IMG/VR virus record: IMGVR_UViG_3300032116_000001
Span: 124,001-188,000 of that record
Direction: 5' to 3' (one strand)
Source of the DNA: a virus
DNA length: 64,000 bases
Made by a program: the position numbers and the translations under genes. The notes under the pieces were generated by a model that was not told the DNA's origin, did no database searches, and worked only from the letters and a program-made list of their open reading frames with translations. How positions within the stretch are numbered: the first letter of the stretch is position 1; every line of letters begins with the position of its first letter. Below are positions 43,777 through 51,621 of the stretch, in pieces.

Positions 43777-44640
43777 TTATGATGGCCAAATACCCCATCT
43801 TTCATGCATAGCAAAACATACTCTTTGTAAAGATGCATAGTAGGTGAAATTTTGTACATTATCTCCTTGAATTACTTTGTTGAAGAAATAAGTAGGATCA
43901 CTGCTTATAGTGTTCATAATAATCGTGGCTGGTATATTTTGACTAACACACCAGTGTGCAAGACTATTGCTTGTGCTAAAAACTCCTTTGGCCTTTTGTG
44001 ATAATGCAAAAAGGTGACATATTGTGGGAAATTTATCAACCATGTTGTACACATTAGATAAATTTGAATACAATTTTGAATCCCATCTTATTCCCGATAA
44101 GATATATCTTTTTTCCAGGTCTCCAGAAATCCATTGAATAAATTCATGCCAATGGGGCCAATGAGCCGCGTATGTTGTCGTATTTATGCTGAATGGTTGA
44201 ATAATATAAAAATCTGATTCTATTTTGGCAGCAATATCATCTGCCCATTCGTGACATTCTTGTGGAAGATTGAGATTTTTTGCTATTTCTATATTTCTAT
44301 CCCATGACCTGTTTTTATCCATTACCGTTGTGGTCGGATAAAAGTCATCGGGGCTTATGTCTTTGTTTTTTATTATTTTTTTCAAACCTTCTAAAAAGGT
44401 CCGTTCATACATTAACAAACTGTTTTTTGCCTTGAAATCATCTATATCGGCGGGCTTCACGAGAATCAGATTGTCTACAAAGTCTTGGCATTTTAAAAAA
44501 GACTCCATAGCGGGATTTTCGGGACCAAAATAAACTAAGTTTTTTGCTCCCGATGATTTTACATAACCAAGCTCACAGATGACATCACCCCACGCCCCAG
44601 AAACTATAGCCCATTGTTTTTTTGAATCTGCATTCATCAT
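43777..44640 (-). CDS. GT9-like glycosyltransferase (heptosyltransferase-like)
   Basis: 287 residues with a GT-B pattern: 'QWAIVSGAWGDVICELGYV' at the start (the 'GD' loop of heptosyltransferases), 'DFYIIQPFSINTTTYAAHW' in the middle and 'LFALSQKAKGVFSTSNSLAH' near the acceptor/donor cleft. GT9 enzymes transfer heptose or similar sugars. It overlaps the upstream gene by one base, so the two are co-translated. The product of the pathway is unknown. Confidence 0.7.
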   Translation of the reverse strand: MMNADSKKQWAIVSGAWGDVICELGYVKSSGAKNLVYFGPENPAMESFLKCQDFVDNLILVKPADIDDFKAKNSLLMYERTFLEGLKKIIKNKDISPDDFYPTTTVMDKNRSWDRNIEIAKNLNLPQECHEWADDIAAKIESDFYIIQPFSINTTTYAAHWPHWHEFIQWISGDLEKRYILSGIRWDSKLYSNLSNVYNMVDKFPTICHLFALSQKAKGVFSTSNSLAHWCVSQNIPATIIMNTISSDPTYFFNKVIQGDNVQNFTYYASLQRVCFAMHERWGIWPS

Positions 44641-46568
44641 TACATTCTCTCGATAGTGTGAACTTTATGAGCATCAAAAGATGATCTGTAGTCATTATTG
44701 CTTGATATTTTTAAATTATTTATTCTCAGTTTTCTTGCCACAGAATCCATATTGCACAACGGGTTGTTTTTGTCATGAACAAGAATAATACCATTGTCAT
44801 TTAACATATTTGAAGCTAACAAAATTAGCACAGAGGTGTTTTTGTCATTTTCTGAAGTGTCCATTATAATTATATCATACTTTTTATTTAAATCATTTAT
44901 CTTTTTGCACTCAACAAAAACATTTTCTATACAATCGTTTTTGTATTTTTTGCTTAATTTTGCAATTAGCTGACTGCCTGAACTTTGAATTCTTTGATAT
45001 TCAGTATTGTTTATTTCGGAATATTTCAGACAAACTCCACCAACTGCTCCATGATAAGTATTTATATCAAGTATATTCAATGGCTGAAGCCTAGATATTT
45101 CTGATGCAACGTGTCTAATTGAGCTGTCTGAATCCAATATGTTTTTAAATATATGAGCATTAAATACATTTTCTTCTTGATCGAATTCACGCGCATAATC
45201 AACAACAAACTCAATATATTCTTCAACCCATTTTTCAGACACGTTTCCAAATTTTCCAAGATCAAGATTTGAAAATAATGATGAAAATTTATTGTATTTT
45301 TCTTTTCCTTCTTTGCCGTTAAAATGAAGAACATTTATTGTCTTTTTATCAATTGATGCGATTAAATTCGATTCTGACACATGTATTTGCAGATTTTCTG
45401 GTTCTTTCAGAAGTTGCATATTATATTTTTCATCAATTTCATTAACGCATCCCATTTTTGCAATAGCAGCATTAAGAAGGGCTTGCTCTCTCCATGGCAA
45501 ATCTATTCTTTGGTCCATCCATACAATACCCATTGGGGCCATTGATCTCATCATATTATCAAGAGCAAGCATTGATTTTCTACTTCCCCCAAAAACCCCA
45601 CCATTAATAATGAACTTTAAACTTTTGTCTTTTTGGCTTAAATTTAAAAAGTCTGAAGCTCCTTGTTGTCCCCCGTAGGGCTCGCTTAAGTTATCAAGTA
45701 TATCTTCTACCGATGTTTGTTTACTAATCCAATTTTCTCTTCCAGCTAATATAGCAAGATCATTGCATGAATCCATTGTATTAAAAAGATTTCTTACATC
45801 GCCTATAACAAGAATGTCAGTGTCGAATACTAAATACTGATCTGCGCACACAACATGCGCAATGCTATAAACAGCAGTTTTTATCCATATATTTACATCA
45901 TCGACGACCCTTTTAATTTCAATGGTGTCTGCTCCAAATTTTCGACAAATTTTAGGAACAATAACGCTGTTTTCCTCAGTCATGACAACTACGTGGCAAT
46001 CCCTGACATTTCCATATTTGTAAAGAGACGCAAGAAAATTACTAAGCATGTCTGCCATGCTATCATCCGCAACTGCGCAGATGCATCTTTTCACCTTTTT
46101 AATTTTTCGAGGAACTAAAATATGAACTCTATTTAAGGCTGCCATCATTACATTAGGCGCGGAAGCATGCAATACGGGGTCAATCCATACTGCATGACAT
46201 CCATGTGGATTATCTGACTCAATAATTAATTCTATTTTCTTGGGATTGTAAATTCTAGCCTCAATAAATCTTGGATCACAATTTTTCCTTACATTTGTTG
46301 CTGCGCCAACTAATATACCATCAGCGTAAATAAAGAAATTAGCCTCGCTGTCTTCAACAGAGCTATCATTCAATGCAACGTGACAGCTTAGTAAATTAAA
46401 GCCTTCATGAATCTCAAACTTCAATTTACTATTTGGGTGAGCTGATATACTATGTTCAAAAAAAGATTTATTTACCGATAAAAGAATCGGATATCCCATG
46501 CCACCACGGCTGCCAATACCTCCGTGGCCAACTTTATATTCTGATGGTATTAATGTGTCTAAATACAT
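44640..46568 (-). CDS. NPCBM-GT8 glycosyltransferase-methyltransferase fusion
   Basis: 642 residues, three modules. Residues about 20-140 look like an NPCBM carbohydrate-binding module ('SISAHPNSKLKFEIHEGF', 'FFIYADGILVGAA', 'CHAVWIDPVL'). Residues 160-440 are a GT8-like glycosyltransferase: 'RCICAVADDSMADMLSNFL', 'YLVFDTDILVIGDV' with the D249-T-D251 metal motif, and 'INGGVFGGSRKSM'. Residues about 485-630 are a class I methyltransferase (Methyltransf_24-like): 'LNILDINTYHGAVGG', 'KYDIIIMDTSENDKN' and 'LNDNGIILVHDK'. A single chain that binds, extends and methylates a glycan is implied. Substrate is unknown. Confidence 0.75.
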   Translation of the reverse strand: MYLDTLIPSEYKVGHGGIGSRGGMGYPILLSVNKSFFEHSISAHPNSKLKFEIHEGFNLLSCHVALNDSSVEDSEANFFIYADGILVGAATNVRKNCDPRFIEARIYNPKKIELIIESDNPHGCHAVWIDPVLHASAPNVMMAALNRVHILVPRKIKKVKRCICAVADDSMADMLSNFLASLYKYGNVRDCHVVVMTEENSVIVPKICRKFGADTIEIKRVVDDVNIWIKTAVYSIAHVVCADQYLVFDTDILVIGDVRNLFNTMDSCNDLAILAGRENWISKQTSVEDILDNLSEPYGGQQGASDFLNLSQKDKSLKFIINGGVFGGSRKSMLALDNMMRSMAPMGIVWMDQRIDLPWREQALLNAAIAKMGCVNEIDEKYNMQLLKEPENLQIHVSESNLIASIDKKTINVLHFNGKEGKEKYNKFSSLFSNLDLGKFGNVSEKWVEEYIEFVVDYAREFDQEENVFNAHIFKNILDSDSSIRHVASEISRLQPLNILDINTYHGAVGGVCLKYSEINNTEYQRIQSSGSQLIAKLSKKYKNDCIENVFVECKKINDLNKKYDIIIMDTSENDKNTSVLILLASNMLNDNGIILVHDKNNPLCNMDSVARKLRINNLKISSNNDYRSSFDAHKVHTIERM

Positions 46569-46575
46569 GCTTCAC

Positions 46576-47247
46576 TTACATTGAAGTCGATAGATAGTTT
46601 TTGGGTCCTAGTTCTTGACTTCTTAAATATTCAAGAGTTTCTTTCTTTTCTATATAAAAGCTTTGATATTTATACAAATCTATTTCTGGATAATATATTA
46701 CTCTCCTTATCACCCCATCTCCATAAACATCTCTGTGAGCTAGAAAACTAAATCCATGCCTTCCACAATAACTTGAACTCTCTGTTAATTTTGGATACAC
46801 TCTCTCGCTTAATATTGCCCTAAGTTTACTACAATTTTTTAAAGAAAGTATGTAGTTTTTACATTCTGTGATAAATTTCAAAGAAAAAAGACCCATATTA
46901 AGCCAACCTTCATCTCCGATTGCTATATGATCATGGGTGCATCCTCTTTTTGCAATTAGATTCAAGAAATTGCTTCCAACCTCAGTTGTGTCATGCAATA
47001 CCCACCACCACGGGTTAGTATTATTCGACTCTAGTAAATAAATTAACCCAGTGTGATCATAGGAATTATGATTAACATAAGCGTAGGTTATGTTGTTTTT
47101 GCGTATTGTTTGTTCAAATTCGGCCCCACCAACAACGACTAGTATTTGGTCATTTTTAACGCCGCATTTCAGAAGACTTTTTATAAGCTTTTCTGCATGT
47201 TTTTTATGCGAGCTTATGTGCGAAGATACTAAAAAATTTATCATCAT
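46576..47247 (-). CDS. Glycosyltransferase-like protein
   Basis: 223 residues with a GT-A-like order: 'INFLVSSHISSHKKHAEKL', 'NDQILVVVGGAEFEQ' and 'PWWWVLHDTTEVGSNFL' where GT2/GT-A enzymes have the DxD metal site. It overlaps the upstream gene by 4 bases (ATGA). Its neighbours on both sides are glycan genes. Family assignment is tentative. Confidence 0.6.
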   Translation of the reverse strand: MMINFLVSSHISSHKKHAEKLIKSLLKCGVKNDQILVVVGGAEFEQTIRKNNITYAYVNHNSYDHTGLIYLLESNNTNPWWWVLHDTTEVGSNFLNLIAKRGCTHDHIAIGDEGWLNMGLFSLKFITECKNYILSLKNCSKLRAILSERVYPKLTESSSYCGRHGFSFLAHRDVYGDGVIRRVIYYPEIDLYKYQSFYIEKKETLEYLRSQELGPKNYLSTSM

Positions 47248-48038
47248 GTTTGGCCTCCGATCAGCAAATATCTGTTTTTAAATTCAGATGTTTTTGGCTC
47301 ATCTGCTGCACACCATGCATTTCCAATAATTGCATTCTTTTTACTCGGGTCACTTAAAGCCACCTCTGAAACTTGGGAAACCAGTTCTTCTATATTATTT
47401 ATTTTGGAAGTTTTGATAAAAAAAAGATTTGACTTCATCAAGTTACCATCAAAGCAAAATGCTCCACAATAATAATCGTAGTAATTATCAAAAAGCCATC
47501 TGCCGTAATTAATATTGCCTAAACTGTTCGTTTCAGATAGAAAAATAATTTTTTCATGCAATTCTTGTATCATTGCAGGGTGATCTAGCTTGTATGAAAA
47601 AATGTAGTCGGCATGCCATCGATGAATTAAAACATCTGGCAAAAGCCCCATAACTTGCATTAAATATCCACTAAAATCTGATGCCGCAAGAGTCATAAAA
47701 GACAAAAAATGCGACTTGTGATTTAAATGACTTTCTATTAAATTACTTATTGAATTCTTTGACGCCCAAAAAACCAAGCCACTCATCACAACATAAATTG
47801 TATTGTTTTTTTTACATTGCTTTAAAATATGAGTGTGTAAATGATCCTCAAGAATTAAAACTTTTTTATCTTTCTGATCGAAATTTAATAAATAGTCGGT
47901 TTTAAGAAAATTTCTATTTTTTATCAAAAATCTTATTTCATCAGCATACTCGCATTTTTTTAGCTCATTTAGAATAGACATGGTGTACTGAAGATTATCA
48001 ACCTCAACAACAATAACTACATTTTTTTTATCTATCAT
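47244..48038 (-). CDS. Glycan-cassette protein of unknown function
   Basis: 264 residues, alpha/beta, with strands 'KNVVIVVEVDNL' and 'KVLILEDHLHTHIL' and a Trp/Tyr-rich region ('INYGRWLFDNYYDYYCGAF'). I do not recognise a family, but it sits inside a co-translated set of glycosyltransferase genes with a 1-base gap and a 4-base overlap. It may be an accessory transferase or polymer-handling protein. Confidence 0.55.
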   Translation of the reverse strand: MIDKKNVVIVVEVDNLQYTMSILNELKKCEYADEIRFLIKNRNFLKTDYLLNFDQKDKKVLILEDHLHTHILKQCKKNNTIYVVMSGLVFWASKNSISNLIESHLNHKSHFLSFMTLAASDFSGYLMQVMGLLPDVLIHRWHADYIFSYKLDHPAMIQELHEKIIFLSETNSLGNINYGRWLFDNYYDYYCGAFCFDGNLMKSNLFFIKTSKINNIEELVSQVSEVALSDPSKKNAIIGNAWCAADEPKTSEFKNRYLLIGGQT

Positions 48039-48039
48039 T

Positions 48040-48876
48040 TTAGGCTCCCGACACTGACAGATATTGGCTTAATACATCAGTGTCGTCTATGTGCGATCTT
48101 TGAGGAAAATACGCATAATGCGCTACAAGAGAATTGCCAGAAATTAGCAAGCCACGCTTTAATTCTTTTGGTTTATATATTGAAAGCCAATCTTCTTCCT
48201 TTTCTCCCACTTCGCCATCAAAATCAGCCATGTCTTCTCCAAACCAGCAGATACAATTTATTGCTACTCGATTACCGCAATCATAAGGAATTTCCACATC
48301 GGGAAAATAAAATTCATTATGATTACCATTTTTTACATGCTCTAAAAACACTCTATGAACGTGTTCTCCAAACTCTCCGCTTCGCCACCCAATGTCGCAC
48401 AATCCGTCTCCACTAGCCCTGCCTTTATCAAAGGACATTAAACCTAACTCTTGATGAATTTTTGAACAAAATGGATGATTTATTGTATTTGCATAAACCA
48501 AAAAAGCATTTGGATTATTGATTCTCGCGGTTATAAGATTTGAAACAGCATTATTGTCTATCCAGCATATATCATCGTCAAATCTTATATAAATTGTATC
48601 ATTTTCACAACAATTTTTAAAAAACTTGTGAATAGTAAAAATGCCGTCTGGCTCTTCATTTAAATAAATGGCTTTGAAAAAATTAGGATGGCTTTTACAC
48701 AGTGATTCAATGCATTCTATATCTTCATCTTGGGTCGTATTTACCCAGAAGTGATGTTCATCGATCACGTTGCTATTATCTAAAAGATATTTAGCTAGGA
48801 TAATAAGATGATCTTTACGCCCCGATGGGGTAACGCTTATTATCTTTTTACCATATAACACAATGTAATTATACAA
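48040..48876 (-). CDS. GT-A-type glycosyltransferase
   Basis: 278 residues. 'KIISVTPSGRKDHLIILAK' opens a Rossmann-like strand-helix pair, and 'DTIYIRFDDDICWIDN' carries the DxD metal motif at about residue 100. 'GWRSGEFGEHVHRVFLEHV' and 'WFGEDMADFDG' resemble acceptor-side segments. First gene of the glycan set in transcription order after the structural gene at 48880. Confidence 0.7.
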   Translation of the reverse strand: MYNYIVLYGKKIISVTPSGRKDHLIILAKYLLDNSNVIDEHHFWVNTTQDEDIECIESLCKSHPNFFKAIYLNEEPDGIFTIHKFFKNCCENDTIYIRFDDDICWIDNNAVSNLITARINNPNAFLVYANTINHPFCSKIHQELGLMSFDKGRASGDGLCDIGWRSGEFGEHVHRVFLEHVKNGNHNEFYFPDVEIPYDCGNRVAINCICWFGEDMADFDGEVGEKEEDWLSIYKPKELKRGLLISGNSLVAHYAYFPQRSHIDDTDVLSQYLSVSGA

Positions 48877-48879
48877 GTA

Positions 48880-49977
48880 TTACTGGCCTTTGCCCCAGAT
48901 ATATCTGAAGAATCGGCTGCGCCCACCAGGCATATTGAATTCGGGAACAGTAATAGAGCCAATTTTGGGAAATTGAGCAATGGGAAGTTTTTTAAGAAGA
49001 TCATCAAAGTCTTCTTTGTACATTTTTGCAGTGTCTCTTAGGCTATTTATCGCATCATAAGTGCCAGAATCTGGGTCTTGAAGCAATAATCTTTGCTGTC
49101 TTTGATTAAGACCAACAAGCAAGCTTCTTATCAGAAAATATGTTGCACCGTAAATAATTGCTGGCTCATAATAATAAGGCGCACTAATAATTGTAGGATA
49201 TTTATTCGCGCCTGGCTGGGCATTAACAATTTGTAATGCATGGTGCATAGCATCATTCATTTGTGATCCAGTAAATAATCTTACATTATAGCTTACCATC
49301 ACTGTATCATAAGGGTGAATTTCCACTGGATCGTCATTTTCGTCAATAAAGTAAATAGTGCCCTTATAATCAAGTTTAATTTTTAATCCGTCGGGATAAT
49401 TTGGGTTAGGACCATTGATAGTTTGATTAATAGTTTCGTATTCAGAAAGTATAATCATGGGCTCTCTATTCCCATCGCTACTATACCCTGTAATTCTTAC
49501 TTGCGGTCGTGGGGTATAATTCCAGAAAGAAAATGCTACAGTGGCCTTGGTTCTGTCTTTGTTAAAAATGACTTCTTCGTCGTAGATAGGGACATTAAGC
49601 AAATGCAATAATTCGTGCCTTAGACTTGATTTTATTAGAAGCTCGTCACCATTTATAGGCTGACTGGTTGTAATAACCACGTCACTGGCGTTTACTTCTT
49701 GTATTTTGTAATAACTACTTGCTAACCCGTCTTCATCTACGTAGTCATTTTGCGGGAAGTCAACGCTGCCTACCAGTGAATATGGACCATCTATGTGGCT
49801 TGATCTTAGAATGTTATATTTAGAAACACCAGTCAAAGTGTATCTTTCCCATTCTATGTAAATGCCCTGGGCTTCCGAGGAGTTTGAATAATAAATAAGC
49901 GGACTTTCACTATATGTTTGGGATTCAAATCCCCCAAGCATATTAATCTCATTTGTTTGCTGTGTTTCTTCGGACAT
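48880..49977 (-). CDS. Structural protein with fibronectin-III-like domain
   Basis: 365 residues. Residues about 25-95 resemble a fibronectin type III repeat ('IYIEWERYTLTGVSKYNILR', then 'SSYYKIQEVNA'). The middle is beta-rich and the C-terminal 120 residues are helical ('AIIYGATYFLIRSLLVGLNQ'). It is likely a head-tail or tail surface protein. It lies just downstream of a strong leftward terminator, so it should have its own promoter in 49978-50006. Confidence 0.6.
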   Translation of the reverse strand: MSEETQQTNEINMLGGFESQTYSESPLIYYSNSSEAQGIYIEWERYTLTGVSKYNILRSSHIDGPYSLVGSVDFPQNDYVDEDGLASSYYKIQEVNASDVVITTSQPINGDELLIKSSLRHELLHLLNVPIYDEEVIFNKDRTKATVAFSFWNYTPRPQVRITGYSSDGNREPMIILSEYETINQTINGPNPNYPDGLKIKLDYKGTIYFIDENDDPVEIHPYDTVMVSYNVRLFTGSQMNDAMHHALQIVNAQPGANKYPTIISAPYYYEPAIIYGATYFLIRSLLVGLNQRQQRLLLQDPDSGTYDAINSLRDTAKMYKEDFDDLLKKLPIAQFPKIGSITVPEFNMPGGRSRFFRYIWGKGQ

Positions 49978-50006
49978 GATTAGTGCAAGCCTCTCTTTGC
50001 TTTTAA

Positions 50007-50042
50007 AAAGCGGCTTGCATATATTTCAATGCAAGCCGCTTT
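50007..50042 (-). terminator. Intrinsic terminator for the leftward gene at 50068
   Basis: A 14-bp perfect stem (AAAGCGGCTTGCAT at 50007-50020 with its complement at 50029-50042), 8-base loop, with a T-run on the minus strand after the stem. It follows the stop codon of the 50068-50895 gene by 25 bases. Confidence 0.85.
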
Positions 50043-50067
50043 AGGCATTTGTTTTCAATGCGGCTGA

Positions 50068-50895
50068 TTATTTCTTTCTTTTCACTGAACCCTTTGCCCT
50101 TGTGTTTGTCTCAGATGCTTCATCTTCTGACAAGTCAATTTCATGGGCAACAGCAACTTCGTCGCTTCCTTCCAGGTCTACATCCACACTATTATATCTT
50201 CGGTCACCAGCCATATAACCATCATTATTGAAATTGGTCATTTGTTCACTTCTGGTACTTGTACCGTCATAAGGGTTGGCAGGCGGCTCAGCAAATACGG
50301 CTCGGCCTTTTCGGGGATCGCCCGAGGTGGAGCTGTTGCTAGAATTAACATATCGCCCAATTAATGAAGGGTCATTCTCAACAAGCTCAGCAAAAGCTTC
50401 AACAGTTAGTTCTCTTCCTTGTGCCGCTGCCTCAACCTGAGCAGCGTTTAAAGCAGTGACATAAGTAAGTGAGTCATTGGCATAACCACTTGTTGATACT
50501 TCTGATTTTTTATTGTACGAGTTTTGTGCATCGAAGGTTTCTGCAACAATTTGTTTTCCGTCAGCATCGGTAACTACATTCATTTTGCGACTTGCTTGCG
50601 CTCGGCCTAATGAATCTTTTTCTTTTTGAATTCTGGCATCTTCAATTCTTTCAAATTCCTCCCGAGTAATTCTTCGCAAAATGCCAGATTTTAAAGAATA
50701 TTTAAGATTATTGCTACTCTTAACATACAGGGGATTTTCCCATGTAAGGTCCACGATACCAAAAGGCTCAATTGCGAGCTTAATGTCAGATACGTAATGT
50801 GGTCCAAGCGTGACGTTCTGGATAATGAAGTCTTCTCTAGGCTGCATGTCAGAGTATGCTTCAATTTTTTCAGCAAGGCTGCGGTTTCTATTCAT
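50068..50895 (-). CDS. Hypothetical polar virion protein
   Basis: 275 residues with a short globular start ('QPREDFIIQNVTLGPHYV', 'SDIKLAIEPFGIVDLTWE') and a long polar, helical and disordered remainder ending in a basic tail. The start is supported by AAGGAG upstream (minus strand, about 50905). The pattern suggests a capsid-associated or vertex protein, but no family is recognised. Confidence 0.65.
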   Translation of the reverse strand: MNRNRSLAEKIEAYSDMQPREDFIIQNVTLGPHYVSDIKLAIEPFGIVDLTWENPLYVKSSNNLKYSLKSGILRRITREEFERIEDARIQKEKDSLGRAQASRKMNVVTDADGKQIVAETFDAQNSYNKKSEVSTSGYANDSLTYVTALNAAQVEAAAQGRELTVEAFAELVENDPSLIGRYVNSSNSSTSGDPRKGRAVFAEPPANPYDGTSTRSEQMTNFNNDGYMAGDRRYNSVDVDLEGSDEVAVAHEIDLSEDEASETNTRAKGSVKRKK

Positions 50896-50924
50896 TATTT
50901 TTAACTCCTTTTTGTTTTTTTGAG

Positions 50925-50950
50925 TTTTAAGACTTATTATAGTCTTAAAA
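50925..50950. repeat. 10-bp hairpin between leftward genes
   Basis: TTTTAAGACT (50925-50934) with AGTCTTAAAA (50941-50950) around a 6-base loop. A third related TTAAGACTA word lies at about 50964-50973. It has no T-run and may be a weak terminator after the 50971 gene or an operator. Confidence 0.4.
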
Positions 50951-50970
50951 AATTAATTATATATTTAAGA

Positions 50971-51333
50971 CTATTTTACCTTCTTTGCAGAAGATGCATC
51001 TATTGGAAGGCTTGTTACGCCGTCAATTCCTTCTTTTCCAGTCCAGATTTCATTAGATTTTCCTTCTCTGGTGTCAGGCCCATAAGTTTTTTTTCTTACA
51101 TCTCTTTGATCCTTCATAAATTTGCCCATTTCTTTGCGGGTTTTTGTGGTCCCTATGCGTTTTTCTTCTGCTGTGAGCCCATGATGGACGCTAACTGACG
51201 AGTCAAAAACACGTTTTCCAAATCCATTTCCGCATGGGCAAGGCATTTCTTCCTTGTATTCAGAAATAGAAATTCTGAGAACGAATGTTTTTCGCTCTCC
51301 ATTACAATTGCATTCATATTCATATCGTGGCAC
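50971..51333 (-). CDS. FmdB-like zinc ribbon protein
   Basis: 120 residues beginning at GTG: 'PRYEYECNCNGERKTFVL', then 'EMPCPCGNGFGKRVF', a CxC...CxCG arrangement resembling FmdB-type regulatory zinc ribbons. The remainder is lysine/arginine-rich and probably extended. Zinc ribbons of this type bind nucleic acid or protein; its target is unknown. It is divergent from the 51415 gene, so the 81-base gap holds promoters for both. Confidence 0.65.
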   Translation of the reverse strand: MPRYEYECNCNGERKTFVLRISISEYKEEMPCPCGNGFGKRVFDSSVSVHHGLTAEEKRIGTTKTRKEMGKFMKDQRDVRKKTYGPDTREGKSNEIWTGKEGIDGVTSLPIDASSAKKVK

Positions 51334-51414
51334 TAGTCCTACACCTTAGGGATAATTTGGCTTTTGCTTGCCTTAATTGAATTTTGTACAACAAAAGGTG
51401 AAAAACATAATATC

Positions 51415-51606
51415 ATGAGCGTAAAAAATATTATTGATCCTACAATGACGGTTACTATGTATTGTGTCAAATGTCGCACAATGGTGGCGGTAACTGGTTT
51501 GGAAAGGACTGTATTGAAAAATGATCGACATGCCTTACGAGGTCAATGCCCTCATTGCTCAACTTTTGTTTATAAAATTGTCTCCAAGGACGAAGTCTTT
51601 AATTAA
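51415..51606 (+). CDS. DUF5679 zinc-binding protein
   Basis: 63 residues from ATG 51415 (MSVKNIIDP): a longer frame from 51364 has no ribosome-binding site. The pattern 'YCVKCRTMVAVTGLERTVL', 'GQCPHCSTFVYKIV' has two CxxC pairs with a central strand, as in DUF5679. Such tiny domains occur beside DNA-related phage genes. Function unknown. Confidence 0.8.
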   Translation: MSVKNIIDPTMTVTMYCVKCRTMVAVTGLERTVLKNDRHALRGQCPHCSTFVYKIVSKDEVFN

Positions 51607-51621
51607 TTAGGTGAAAATACT

